Assembly: GCA_004519485.1 (NCBI GenBank)
Contig: CP038121.1
Span: 496,001-560,000 of the forward strand
Source: Nannochloropsis oceanica
Lineage: Eukaryota; Sar; Eustigmatophyceae; Eustigmatales; Monodopsidaceae
DNA: 64,000 nucleotides
Direction: 5' to 3'
Part shown: positions 28,618 through 39,800 of the stretch, piece by piece
Layout: every line of letters starts with the position of its first letter
Position numbering within the stretch: the stretch's first letter is position 1
Made by a program: the position numbers and the translations under genes
The notes under the pieces: generated by a model
Databases searched by the model: none
Told to the model about the DNA's origin: nothing
The model's input: the letters and a program-made list of their open reading frames with translations, nothing else

Positions 28618-29635
28618 GAATAATGAATTGAACTAAATAGCCCAGCGCAATTACCTGGCCAACCAAAAGCAACATGCAGAGCAGGTTCCGCCCGAAGCTT
28701 CCCCACCGCTTCCCTTTCCTCGCCGCGGCCTTGAGCCGTTTGTTGACCTCACCCATGTCCTCCCGATGGTCTGCCAGTTGCTCTGCGATGGGTTCCAGCT
28801 CGGCATTTTGTAGCTTGACGCGCTGTAGATTTTGATGGGAAAGAGGGAGGGAGGTGGATAAGAGAGGCAACGGAAAGGGAGGGGTTGGTGAGAGGGAGGA
28901 TCGATTCGATGCAACATTCCAAATGGTACCTCATTCATGTCCACGACAATCTGCTTGAGTTGGTTAACACCGTCGCCCACACGAGTCAATTCAATTTGCT
29001 CCTGTGTAACAAGTGGGAGAAGAGGCAAAGGGAGGGATGGATGACGTTTGCTTCCTTTTGAGTCACAAACCGAAGACGCGGCCAGTATGATATGGCAACG
29101 ACGAGGAAAAATTACCATGGAGACACTAAACAAAGCACACGCGCTGTCGTAGGTAGACAAGCACCACCCTTCCTTAAGCCTTTGTCAACCAGACCCGACC
29201 CTTGACGTCCGACCGCCCTAACCAACCTCAACAGCCACCTACCATCTCCATATCCAGCCGCTCCACCTCGGTAAGGTACAGCTTTGACTCCTCGGGCATA
29301 TCTTTGTTGTTCTGGGCCACTCCGCCGCCCACGCCTATGTGCGGAGGGGAGAAGAGGGATCGATCTTTCAGCCAAGGAGGCAGGAGGCTTTGGGTCGTGC
29401 AGGGGGCAAAGCACACCGACAAGAGGGCCCGAAACAAACACATCCAGCCATTACTCGCACAACGAACGACTGACCTATGTGGCGGCTCTCGGTGCTGGGC
29501 TGTGCCTGTGTTGGAGTGAGGGGAAAATACGTGACGATAAAGCCTGTGCATCAACAGCAGCAGCAGAGCCATACCGAGCGGTGCTTCGTGCTCCTCCCTC
29601 CCATGTCTCCCAAGGCTCTCACTCACCTTGGGCAT
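28598..29635 (-). CDS. Tail-anchored Q-SNARE (Qc-like)
   Basis: Five exons, 29635-29627, 29505-29475, 29334-29243, 29001-28930 and 28822-28598, join in phase to a 142-aa protein. Exon 1 codes only MPK and exon 2 is 31 bp. The spliced protein has an N-terminal helix (ESKLYLTEVERLDMEMEQIE), then a SNARE motif with regular heptads (VGDGVNQLKQIVVDMNERV, LQNAELEPIAEQLADHRED, MGEVNKRLKAAARKG). The Q in KLQNAEL fits the zero layer. A basic patch and one C-terminal TM segment (LLCMLLLVGQVIALGYLVQF) make it tail-anchored. The MNE..Q and NKRLK elements are most like Qc SNAREs (SYP7 or SNAP-25 C-terminal types). The exact compartment is unknown. Confidence 0.72.
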
Positions 29636-30309
29636 CTAATACACTGGAGGGAATGCAGTGACGTTATGCTGCACGAGCTCCTGTCGCTGTGTTTGTGGTG
29701 GTATACGGTTGTGCAGCAATGAGAAGAACGAAAAAGGATTCACTCTAGCCTCGCTGAGAAGCGAGGGTCACCGTTTCCGGTTTGACTCCATCCCCATTAC
29801 AACCATGCCCTTAACCCATTCTATCCCTCGCAAGGCTTGATACGATTCGAAAGGTATTGCTCCTGGCTTGACTTTCTAACCGCCCCGGTCCTTCCCTGCC
29901 CCTCAATTCTGCCAGCCACACAGGGGATCTCGTGTTGCTACCCCTGTGTGCGCCATCCTGTATGAGTCTCCCTTTCCCCTTCATCCTCTTCCACGCCTGA
30001 AGAGAAATTTTGCCAGTGCGTCAACGCGCAACCAGTGGTAGTAACGCCGCGCATTCTGCTGCTGCCTTCGCCGCTGCTGACATACTACTACCCGGGATGC
30101 CTTCCTTCTCCTCCTCCGCCTCCGCCTCCTCACCCTCATCCTACTCCTCCTACTCCTCACCCTTTCCTTTTTTTCCTTCTTCTTCTTCTTCTTCTTCTTC
30201 TTCTCCTCCATCTTCCTCCTCCTCCTCATCCACCTCCTCCTTCTCCTCCTCCTCGCGAATTGAAGCACGGAAGTCGAGACGTTCCTCGCCCTGGGCCGTT
30301 TAAGTGAAG
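29636..30309. other. Spacer and unresolved 5' region of next gene
   Basis: This lies between the Q-SNARE start and the first confident exon of the next + gene. A CT-rich microsatellite (CTT/CTC, about 30110-30250) ends shortly before 30310. It encodes a Ser run in a frame closed by TAA at 30301. A donor-like AAAG/GTATTG is at about 29853. The true first exon of the downstream gene is probably here but cannot be fixed. Confidence 0.4.
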
Positions 30310-32349
30310 GCGGCCCTGATAAAATACGCCAAGGCGAAGCGCCGAGGCTCAATCCACTTTATCGAATCCGTGGCCGTACCGCCAAAGGCCGTCACAGGGG
30401 GACGTGGAGGAGGAGGGAGAGGGGGCCGGGGTACGGATGGAGAGGGGTGGGACTTGCGTGATTTGTGCAAAAAGCTGAATCCGTATGCATCCTGGGATGA
30501 TGTCACCCCACACAATCGTTTTAAGCAATTACCTGTCCTAAATCTAGACTTGCTTGCGCATGCTGATACAGCGACGCGCGTCGCTGCTTTAGAAACCCTC
30601 GTCCGTCTCAACCAAGAAGACGTGCCTCTTTTCTTCCAGGGCAACCCCCTCACAAAAGACGGGAACAAAGCCCGAGGTCGCGCCGCGTCCATGTCCCCCG
30701 AAGGTTACCGCGGCAATCAAACTCTGTTTGCGGACAACCAATACCGCTCCCCCTTCCTTCACTTCCTCCGCCCCGGCCAGGACGTCTCCGTGGGCGTGAC
30801 GGACGTGGGGGAGGTGACCTACGGCACAGGGCGCATAGCAGGGATGGCTGACGTGCCACCGGCGCAGAAAGCAGAGGTGGAGGAGGCTTTGACGGAGATA
30901 AGGGAGGTCCAGGTGGATCGAGTTAATTTGAAGGTATTTGTGGAGCTGCTCGGGGAGCAAGTAAAATTCCCTAGCCTGACTAGAGACTTTTTTGTCCGGA
31001 TGCATGATGGGCAGATTGCGCGAATGAGAGAAGGAAAGACCGGGTGGGCTATTTACTCCGTGGACGGGGTCTCGGGGCCGTTGCCTACCTTGTACATTGA
31101 ATGGAGTGAGATGAAGAAGAGCAGTGGCAGAGGGAGGCGGAAAGTGACGGGGGAGGCAGCGGCTACGGCTGCCGTGACCTCCAACCCCATTCCCAGCAAC
31201 AACACCGACCCCACAACAACGACCACCACCACCAACGACAACGACGATGACAACGACAAGAAGAAGAATAAGCGTAGCAAGAAAAAGAGTAAGGAAGGGA
31301 AGGAGGGAGGTCGAGAGGAGGAGTTTGATCACGAGGTGTTCGATTACGAATCGGAGGCAGCTCGGCTCTGGTTTACCCGCACCCTTAACGAGTACGGCTG
31401 TCTGTCCTTTCTCAACATCATGTTTGCCGGCGGTCGACGCAAGGAAGACTTCCTTTCTCTCATCCGCAAGGACGCCGTAGCCGTGCTGAAGAGCAGGAGA
31501 AAGAATGAAGGCTTCAAGGTTTGGATTTTCGTCTTGCATGACAATGGGGAGAACATGCGGCAGGCGGATGCGTACGCCCAGCGGGTGCACGGTGCTGAGA
31601 GTTGGCACCAGTTTACGGACTGGCTGGTGGGCGGGAAGACGGAGGTTGTGCTGCGGGTGACCGAGCGACTGGATTGCGGGGTGGATGTGGCGGTAGGGTG
31701 CCAGCGAGTGGGAGAGATGATGGTGGGCGGGCCCAGGGTGGGCCACGGGGTCGTCCAGTACGGCTTGACGCTGGCCGTGGCCGTGAATGTCTGCCACTTG
31801 GACTTGCTCCATTTGCCGGTAAGGATGGCGACCAAGGGTGGGGATCCAGCGCATCGGGCGAACAGAAAGACCGCGGGGGCTAGGCCTTGGTTCCGCGTCA
31901 CGGCCGACTCGGTTACCTCCATCATTCGCTCCCTCCGCGATGATCTCTACCGCCAGATGTGCCCCTCTGTGCTCCCACCCTTCCCATCCTTTGCGTCCTC
32001 CACCACTGCTACCGCTACCGTCTTCTCCCCCTCCTCCTCCTCCTCCTCCTCCTCCTCCTCCTCCTCCTCCTCCCCTCCTTCATCCCTCTCTCCTGTTTAT
32101 CTCGACCGCCTGAACCGCCTCCGTCGCTTAGAGGCAGACATCTCCCAACTTTCCTCGTCTCTTTGTACGATTCAAGCCTCTACGGCCAAGCAGGGAGTCA
32201 ACAGCGGATACAGCAAGACCTTGACACGACAAGGATGGGTGAGAGTGATAGAAGAAGACTTCGCACAGCTCTCTTCAGCACTCGCGTTAGCCATGGACGG
32301 AAGAAGCGCGGACGAGGTTGTGGCGATGCTGCAGCAATTATTTAGATAG
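30310..32349 (+). CDS. Unrecognised conserved-looking protein, 5' end unresolved
   Basis: A long frame of about 679 codons with ordinary, non-repetitive composition over most of its length, so very probably a real gene. No ATG occurs until about 30690 and an in-frame TAA precedes 30304, so the first exon must be upstream. A plausible 3' splice site is TTAAGTGAAG/GCGGCC at 30309/30310. Visible blocks are LCKKLNPYASWDDVTPHNRF, VAALETLVRLNQEDVPLFFQ, LYIEWSEMKK, a Lys-rich low-complexity insertion (about 31120-31320), then ESEAARLWFTRTLNEYGCLS and RPWFRVTADSVTSIIRSLRD. A Ser run at 32029-32085 precedes a C-terminal helix. I recognise no domain, motif or signal peptide. Confidence 0.6.
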   Translation, partial: AALIKYAKAKRRGSIHFIESVAVPPKAVTGGRGGGGRGGRGTDGEGWDLRDLCKKLNPYASWDDVTPHNRFKQLPVLNLDLLAHADTATRVAALETLVRLNQEDVPLFFQGNPLTKDGNKARGRAASMSPEGYRGNQTLFADNQYRSPFLHFLRPGQDVSVGVTDVGEVTYGTGRIAGMADVPPAQKAEVEEALTEIREVQVDRVNLKVFVELLGEQVKFPSLTRDFFVRMHDGQIARMREGKTGWAIYSVDGVSGPLPTLYIEWSEMKKSSGRGRRKVTGEAAATAAVTSNPIPSNNTDPTTTTTTTNDNDDDNDKKKNKRSKKKSKEGKEGGREEEFDHEVFDYESEAARLWFTRTLNEYGCLSFLNIMFAGGRRKEDFLSLIRKDAVAVLKSRRKNEGFKVWIFVLHDNGENMRQADAYAQRVHGAESWHQFTDWLVGGKTEVVLRVTERLDCGVDVAVGCQRVGEMMVGGPRVGHGVVQYGLTLAVAVNVCHLDLLHLPVRMATKGGDPAHRANRKTAGARPWFRVTADSVTSIIRSLRDDLYRQMCPSVLPPFPSFASSTTATATVFSPSSSSSSSSSSSSSSPPSSLSPVYLDRLNRLRRLEADISQLSSSLCTIQASTAKQGVNSGYSKTLTRQGWVRVIEEDFAQLSSALALAMDGRSADEVVAMLQQLFR

Positions 32350-32537
32350 GCGATTGAGGGGAGAGGAGAGGGGGGAAGGGAGGCGAGGAGAGGAGGGAGG
32401 GGGAGGGGACGGGGGAGAGGAGGACGAGGAAAGGGCCGAAGAGGACGGAAACTGCAGGCCCTGGAGGGGGCGAAGGAGCAGGAGAAAGATGACGTGGGGG
32501 AAGAGGGAGAAGTAATGGATGATCAGGAGTTTGGGTC

Positions 32538-32560
32538 AACCCTAACCCTAACCCTAACCC
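32538..32560 (+). repeat. Short telomere-type CCCTAA array
   Basis: AACCCTAACCCTAACCCTAA followed by CCC: just under four CCCTAA units, the sequence of TTAGGG-type telomeres on the other strand. It is far too short to be a telomere, and genes lie on both sides. Confidence 0.85.
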
Positions 32561-32626
32561 GAGGAGAAAGGCGACGAGGAGGAGGATGTCTCGTCATCAG
32601 CGCTGGCCGTAGGGTCGGCCAACTTC

Positions 32627-33229
32627 GTGGGAGGAGGGAGAGGGGAAGCAGCAGCGGCAGTAGCAGAAGCAGCAGCAGCAGCAACAGCAGGAGTCTCTAC
32701 GTCTGAGGATAAAGAAGTGACTACGTCTTCTTTGATTCCCGCTTCTTTCCTTTTTCCCTCTCCAGTTTTTCCTCTTTCCTTTTCCTCCCGGCCCGCCGCT
32801 AGCACGATTGACGCGACTGGCTCTGGCAAAAAGCGGGAACGGGAGGAGGAAGGAAAAAAGGACGGGCAGGACGATGAGGAGGCGATGGAGGCTGAAGGGA
32901 AGGCGGAGCAGCCTCTTACAAAGGTGGCAAAGGCGGGCATGGAAGCCAAGGACCGGGGAGCCTCGACCTCCCCATTCTCCCCCTCCTCTCCGTCGACCCC
33001 CCTCTCTGCTGCCTTATCGCTGTTCGAAGTGTTTTCATCAGCAGTATCAGGCGTAGGGGCAGCAATTCCGGCGGGAGGAGGGCATGATAGGAAGGAGCAC
33101 AGACAGCAGCTGCAGCAGCCCGAGACGGCTGACAAGAGCACCTCGCCCAATTCGTTTGAAATGATGGAGGAAGAGGCGGGGGGAGAGATAGTCTTAGAGG
33201 GAAACGAGAGGGGTTTGGATGAGGAGTAA
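32627..33229 (+). CDS. Doubtful disordered acidic protein
   Basis: A 200-codon frame, Ala/Ser-rich then charged (KKREREEEGKKDGQDDEEAM), ending in an acidic tail (GGEIVLEGNERGLDEE). No domain is visible. The composition resembles the disordered end of a nuclear protein and could be the last exon of a gene whose start I cannot place. The opposite strand is also open (32554-33258), so the strand is not certain. I favour + because the acidic C terminus and Lys/Glu codons look natural. Confidence 0.3.
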   Translation: MGGGRGEAAAAVAEAAAAATAGVSTSEDKEVTTSSLIPASFLFPSPVFPLSFSSRPAASTIDATGSGKKREREEEGKKDGQDDEEAMEAEGKAEQPLTKVAKAGMEAKDRGASTSPFSPSSPSTPLSAALSLFEVFSSAVSGVGAAIPAGGGHDRKEHRQQLQQPETADKSTSPNSFEMMEEEAGGEIVLEGNERGLDEE

Positions 33230-33549
33230 TAGCTGCATGTTTCAGGAGCGAGAAACAAGATGTGAATGAGGAATAAGTGGGGGAAAGGCGGGAATGGAAG
33301 GGGCGATGACAGGCAGGGGAAGGAAAGAGTGGACGACGGGGTGGTATGTTTTGTGTAGATGAATCAGACAGAGGGAAGAAGGCTGGTCTTGTCCTTTGTT
33401 TTTGATAGCACGCACGGAGAAATAGACAAGGCATGTGATAAAGCTAAAGAAAAAAAGTATTGTATATGACAAACGCCATCAAGCACTACCTGCTCCTCGC
33501 CCGCCCAACAGATTACTTTTGATTTGCTTTTGTCCTCCCTTCTCACATC
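33230..33549. other. Convergent spacer
   Basis: 320 bp before the UFM1 stop codon. Purine-rich, with nothing recognisable. Confidence 0.45.
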
Positions 33550-33873
33550 TCACAACCCTGCTCCTCCCCGTCTCCGGTGGCTCCCTCCGCCGACGCGGTC
33601 TCGGGGTATGAGACGCAGCTCCGTACCATGCTTCATCAACACGTTGCCCGCAGACTGGGCAGGATTGATTCCCACGCCGTCATCGGTAACAACCGCACTC
33701 GTCTGAGAAGGTACACGGAACTCCTCTGCTACGTATTTCAAGACCGCAGTGAACGGCGCATCTTCCGGTACGGACACCATCTTAAAGGGGAGCTTCGGAT
33801 CCGAAGTTAGCGTGATCTTAAACGTCACTTTGGGCCCCCCGATCATGGGCTTGCTACTGGTACTGCTGGCCAT
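33550..33873 (-). CDS. UFM1: Ubiquitin-fold modifier 1 precursor
   Basis: A 107-aa single-exon gene. UFM1 is conjugated by UBA5, UFC1 and UFL1 to targets including ribosomal protein uL24 at the ER. The core [64 protein letters not shown] is nearly identical to human. The N terminus has about 13 extra residues. After the Gly that is exposed in mature UFM1 (RDRVG) there are 12 more residues ([12 protein letters not shown]), whereas the human precursor has only SC. Maturation by a UFSP-type protease is therefore needed. The gene is divergent from the patatin-like gene at 34343. Confidence 0.95.
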   Translation of the reverse strand: MASSTSSKPMIGGPKVTFKITLTSDPKLPFKMVSVPEDAPFTAVLKYVAEEFRVPSQTSAVVTDDGVGINPAQSAGNVLMKHGTELRLIPRDRVGGGSHRRRGGAGL

Positions 33874-34342
33874 GACGGTTTGATTGATAGTGCTGGGAGC
33901 GTAGGAGACCAGTCGATGCGGCTAAAGATGGGACACGCGCTAGCACGTCGACCTGTCGCACAAGAAGACAAAGGGAAAAGTAAAAGCAAGGACGGAATAA
34001 ATGATACGTCACTGCGGTGATGTTGCTCGTTGATGTGATCAAGATGCACGAGCATGCACCCAAGAAGCCTCGCGAGTACGCTCCAGCGATTTTGCATCAC
34101 ATCTTCCACCATACCCCATCCACAGGCAAGCAGCCACAAGACGCCATTTTGATACTGCGAGCTGTAATACCGCATATTAATGCTGCCACGCCTATTGGTC
34201 CGGGCGAGGGGCACCCTCCACCTTTGCAGCCCACGGTCACGGTGGTTGTCTTCGGGGCCGGTCAGGGGCGAAGCCAAGCAGGAAGGTCTGACGCGGACTA
34301 AACAACCCGCTTTCTCCTTTTCAGGTGTGTTGGACGGGCAAA
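33874..34342. promoter_or_regulatory. UFM1 / patatin divergent spacer
   Basis: There are 469 bp between divergent starts. Short frames on both strands show no conserved content. It is the probable promoter pair. Confidence 0.35.
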
Positions 34343-35914
34343 ATGAGCGCAGGAGGGAGGAAAATGAGGGTGGGAGGGAGGAGCGCATCGGCCGGTGAAT
34401 GGACGGAAGGAGCAGGTAGTTTTTGGTAATTTATTGGAGGGTAAAAACGGGAGGTGAGGGACACTTGTCTCGTGTATTGACTCACCGAAATCCTCTCCCC
34501 CGCAACACTCGCAGGCGCGGGCTTCCTCTCACCATTCCATATAGGAGTTGTGCAAGCTTTGCAAGAAAAAGGCATCATCACTTCTCAGACCAAGGTATGA
34601 GAATCACACTCAGTAGTCTCCACTTCTATCCCCCCTTTCTAACCTACCCCATCATCCACCACACACACGCAGCTGGCAGGCGCCTCGGGTGGTGCTCTCG
34701 TGGCAGGGTCCACAGTGTGTGGCCTCACTCCAGCAGAGCAGATGGCGGCTTATAAAGAAATGGCTGGCGTGTGTCGAGCCGCGGGTTTTTTGGGGAAGGT
34801 CCGACGAGTGCTGCGCAGGAGTCTAGAGGCCCGCTTGCCTGAGGATGCGCACGAAGTGGCCAATCGACGGTATAAAGGGAGGATAAAGCGTGATGAAATG
34901 AATTGGTGACGCATCTTAGATTTTGCAGGCTACTAATCTCATTTCTCACACAAACCATCTATCTTATCCTTCTATCTACGATCCAGGCTCACTATCGCCG
35001 TTATGCGCGTCTGGCCCGCATTCCAATTCCAACCGGAGCTCCTCGAACACTTTCACTCCCGCCAAGACTTGCTCGACTCTCTTATGACCTCGTCACACGT
35101 CCCACTCTACCTCGACGCCGAACAGCCATTTTGGACTAAATTTCGCACGGGGTTGTATGTGGATGGAGGGCTGATCAACCTCGTGCCGCCGGTGCCGGGT
35201 TCGATCAAGGTCCATTAGAGGAGAGGGCAGGGAGGGAGGGAGGGAGAAAGGGAGGGAGGGAGAAGGGAGGTGGAGAGACATTTTTCCTTTTACCAGTGTG
35301 CTACACGGCCACGTATCTTGCAACACATTTGGTGCGGCCTTTTTTGGTATGGATGGAGGGTTGCTTGGGTTGGTACCCTGCTGCCGGGGTCGTTCAGGCA
35401 GCTGGAGCAGATAAGATACTTATCTACTGCCGGCGATGACGGTGCATGAACACTGACCCTCCTTTTTCTTTCTTAACATTTTCATACACAGGTGTGCGTC
35501 TTCCCCGGCCACTTTCTCCTCCGGGATGACCTGCACGTCACCCCCCACCTCCTCGGCAAGAGCTACCCCTTCTCATTTCAACAAATCATTAAATGGGCAT
35601 TCGTGGCACCACCTGACGACGTTGCAGACGAATTGCAGCGCATGGGGCACCAAGCAGCGGTAGAGTGGGCCAAGACGGGCGGGATCGAGGAAGGGAGGGA
35701 GATAGATTTGGCCGAAGCGGTGGAGCCGGATAAGTCGGTGGGTACGTCTTTCGTACGATCCGGGCATGTGGTGGGTTTGAGTACCAGTAATGGTGGTAGC
35801 AACACGAATAACAACGATATGTGTGAGGAGAAAGAACAGCACGCCCACGGGGACACGAAAAAGAAAGGAAACTGCGAAGCATTGAACAAAGTAACCGACA
35901 ACAAGAACAACTGA
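34343..35914 (+). CDS. Patatin-like phospholipase / acyl hydrolase
   Basis: Five exons, 34343-34394, 34515-34594, 34673-34869, 34987-35209 and 35492-35914, join in phase to 324 aa. The hand-joined start MSAGGRKMRVGGRSASAGAG runs straight into the patatin glycine-rich oxyanion loop (SAGAGFLSPFHIGV). The nucleophile motif GASGG follows with Ser at about residue 49, and the catalytic Asp lies in YVDGG at about 169, completing the Ser-Asp dyad. The C-terminal exon (FPGHFLLRDDL, YPFSFQQIIKWAFVAPPDD) ends in a hydrophilic Asn-rich tail. The family hydrolyses phospholipids or triacylglycerol at lipid surfaces. The short length and basic start suggest a plastid or lipid-droplet setting, but no clear transit peptide is seen. 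The fourth intron is GGGAGG-rich on the sense strand. Confidence 0.82.
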
Positions 35915-36809
35915 CTCTCATGCACAAATTAAATGCAGAGATGTATAGAAGAGGCCAATGATGCAAAAAGGAAAAAAGACGCCAAACAATGTAAAGCTCT
36001 ACAGAATGAGGGGTAACCTTGGCTTGTTTGGTGACTTGGTGGCTGACGCCATGCTTCAAGTCGGAAAAAGCGCGCGACCCACTACTCTTCTTTCCCGCGC
36101 CTAACCAACATACAAAAAGTTGGCTTCCCTCGGCCCTTTATCCAATTGCCTTCCGGCCTGTCGTAGACATCGCCGCCTTGATCTACGTCATCCACTACAA
36201 GGCCTTTCATCATGATGAACTAGTGAGCGTGTTGTCGTGGTCGGTTGCTCCAATTTCGGTGTCGGAAAGACCTTTTTTGCGGGTTCCCCTCCTGCTGGCT
36301 TGCCGTTGTCAAGCGAGGGAACGGGCGCAGCCCTGTCAAAAGAACACGCGCCGCGCCAACTCCGTCTTTGCATGTCAAGTCAATTGCAACCTTGTCGTTT
36401 GCCTCCTCTAGCAAAGTGTTCTGAGTGAGCATGCACCCTGATTGGACAGCGCTGGCAACAGCACTGGGTCAAACGGGGCCAACACATCATCCCTCTCCCC
36501 TCCGAGACACACGAGGAAAGCACAACCCTCACGCTCCTCTCCTCTTCTTCCCTTCCATACGCACAGGGGGCCGACGTGCCTCCCCTTTTCTATTCAGGAA
36601 GACACCCCTTCGCAGCAGCAGCACCCAAAATCCACGTACGGGCGGGCCCTCTACACATTCGCTGTCTGTTCCACGCCCTGCGGCATCTTCGTCCTGTCAC
36701 CTTTCACGCGTCACTTCATCACCATCTTAACACACCACCACTCCAACGATTTGAGGGAGTCCACCCTTACGCACCACAACCCAAGCAGCAAAACCGCTGA
36801 TCACCCAAA
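35915..36809. other. Intergenic
   Basis: About 0.9 kb between two + strand genes, holding a 3' UTR and promoter. Short frames are open on both strands, but none carries a recognisable motif. Confidence 0.45.
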
Positions 36810-39800
36810 ATGGGAAACGCGAACTCGCCCCAGCGAGCGGGCTTCGCCACAGACCCTTTGATGTTCCCCGCACCCCCGAGCGGCGACATCATCTCCCCCA
36901 CACAACGCTCCTCGGCCTCTACCCGTCGTCTTGATGAAGGAAGGCATGATGCAGCGTCGCCTTCTTCAGACAGGTACGATGCGCACAGTCATGCGGAGAG
37001 GGCGGCAAAGAGTGCATATTGTCTTACCTATGGATTCTTACCCTACCCTCCTCCCTTCTCCTCCTATTCTTCTCTCTCATCCTTCTATAGGTTTCGATCG
37101 GACATTGGCGCTACAGCACAGAAAGCAGGAGACGGGGCCGGGTCGCCGGTATCACATCCTTCTTTGTCCTCCCCCTCTTCGAGACAAAACACCCACCCCC
37201 ACCACCAAGCGCGATCCTCACCACTGCCGCACCCGCACCACCAGCACCAGCACCAATCCCACTCTCAGAGTCGTTCTCAAGATCAAAATGGCTGTGTGAT
37301 CCTGCCGCCTGAGGACCTGAGCATGTCGGAATGGTTGGACGGCACGGCTCGACACGGGAGCGCGGAGCATCAAACAGGTGCTCGAGGGGGGGGCGCCAGC
37401 ACCATCGCCGACCTTGTAGCCGCCGCCAACATGCAACAAGGGGCACCAGCCGCGGTGGCAACAGCAGCAGTAGCAGCAGCAAGGGCAGCGAAGGTGACAG
37501 TGGTATCGCGACCGTCGGCCTCGTTTGTCATTCTCCCCACCCTGCCCGCTCCACCTGCTCCTACAAGTACCATCACAGCTTCTCCTTCCTCTTCCATCTC
37601 CTCGCACACGCATGCTCACGCTGCTGGAGCAGCAATAGGAGGATCAATGTATTCCCAACACCATGCAGCAGCAGAGTTGGAGAGCTTGCCCATGCATCCC
37701 CTCGATTGGGGCGCGCTTAACTTGCCCGGCTTAGCGGTCAACACGGGAGGAAGCAACGGCCCCAGTCCTCTTCGAGGCCTTGCTGCTGTTGCTGCTGGAG
37801 GTGGTGGCGGAGGACGAGGACGACGAGGAGAAGAAGAAGAAGAAGGAGAAGAAGGAGAAGGAAGAGAAGGACGAGAAGGAGGAAAAGGACGAGAGGGAGG
37901 AGGAGGAGGAGGAGGAGGAGGAGGAGGAGGAGGAGGAGAGGGACGGGAGCATGATTCATTGGGTTTGATGCACCGTGGGATGGGGCAAGGGGAGCCTGGT
38001 GCGGTAGCTGCCCTTCTTTCCATGTCTCCTTCTGGATCGCGCTCACAAGCAAGGATATTGGGGAGAGGAGAGGGCACGGAAGAGCTGCAGCATCTGCACC
38101 ATCACCATCTTCATTATCAGCAGCACCAGCACCAGCACCAGCAACAGCACACGCAAGCGCAACCGCTCACAGGGTTAAGTCCGAACACGGTGACTGGTGG
38201 AGGAGGGAAGGGGGGCAGGGATGGGTCAGGAAGACAGCAAGTCTGGCCGTCGGGAGTGGAGATGTTGGATTATGCGGTGGCGCTTGGGTACGGGTCGGGA
38301 GGAGGACACGGGGATGAAGGGATTATCGACTACGATGAGGACGAGGACGAGGACTACGTGCATGAAGAGGTGGAGGATGATAGCGAGGACGAGGACGACG
38401 ACGATGAGGACGACGAGGAGGGAGAAGATTTTGCCCGGATTTGTGAGGAGTTTGACACGATGCCTAGTCCAGGGAAGTCAGCTGCTGTTCCCTCTTCCTC
38501 CTCCTCGCGGCGGCGTCGTCGGCAGGGAGGGGAGGAAGAGAGTGGGCACGCTCACATGCACTTGCCGCTGGACCCATTGCTGCCCTTGGGGAGCACAGGT
38601 GTGGTACCTCCGTTGGGTTCTATAATGGTGTTTGAAGACCCTATGATCAGCCATAGTGGCGGCAATGGAGGTGGGAGAAGAGGAGGTGGTCGTGGACGAA
38701 GCAAGGCAGGAGGGGCACAAGATGGAGGAGGGGGAGGAGGAGAAGGAGGGACCGCCGTCAAAATCACTACCAGCCGCAGCGGGCGAAGAACAGGTCGGGT
38801 GCCCATCGTAGCAGCCGAGGACGCGACCCCTACTCCTTCTCGTCGTCGCACCACGTCCGTGCAGCTCGCGGGGCTCATGTCCGTCCCTCGTGAAAACCCC
38901 TTGAAGCACCTGGCCCTTTCTCCTTCAACCATCTCCTTGGAAGATGTCGCCTTCACCGGCACTTTCGGCCCAGCCCTCCGACAGGAACTCAACCACTATC
39001 TCGCCTACGGCCGCAACGTCTCGGCGCAATATTGGGCCGACACCCTCCGCAAAGAAATGGCCCGTGCCATATGGATGATGCAAGCCTTGGGGGCCCCTCG
39101 CCAATCCCTCGACACGGCAGAGGAGCTGACTCAGATGCTTCGCACCAGCCGGGCCGTCGTCACGCAGCTGTACCGGATGGGCAAAGATGAGACGTTCCCC
39201 GGCTCTCCCCCCTGCTCGGAGGCCTCCATTCTGCGACGACGGGCGGCGCTTAATATTTTGCTGGAGGCCGTCGGGCTCAAGGCGGAGAAGATGCCCCCGC
39301 GTCGAAAGAGCACGGGAGGGGAGGGTGGTGGTTTGGGAAGAGGAGGGACTAACCATGAGAATAGCAGCAATGAAATTGTTGCTGGACAGGGACAGGCGCA
39401 TGTCTACGACGGGGATGAAGCACTGAAGGAGAATGTAGTGATGCGCTCGGGTTGGGGGCGAACTGCGCGCCGACAGTCTTTTGGGGGGCATTACCTTGAT
39501 GTGGACGATCCTGATTGCCGTTCTGCTGGTGGTATGTATTGCCCCAGTAGCGAAGGTCGGACGAAAGCCGGCGGGGGGGGGGTGGAGGATGGTATTGGTT
39601 ACAGTGCCAGCAGCAAGAAGCCCAATTCCGCCTACTCCTCCAAACTTAAGCGCCGGAATTCCCAAAAAGGCGGTAAGATTCACAAGACGCCTTTAGATCG
39701 TGTATTGGAACGTCGGCTCGAAGCCTTCCTGATTCAGCAGCACAACCTCACCCTGGCCTCGGCGGCAAACTACCTGAGTCACATCCGCACCATGCTGCGG

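Noticed and set aside
32554-33258. Antisense alternative to the 32627 frame
   Set aside because: Ser/Ala/Pro-rich throughout with no charge pattern; the + strand looks slightly more natural, though neither is secure.
37616-38077. Pro/Ser-rich frame antisense to the 36810 gene
   Set aside because: It mirrors Glu/Gly-coding purine repeats; the sense strand has the long frame and ordered blocks.
38925-39683. 252-codon antisense frame
   Set aside because: It covers the most ordered block of the 36810 protein; no motif of its own.
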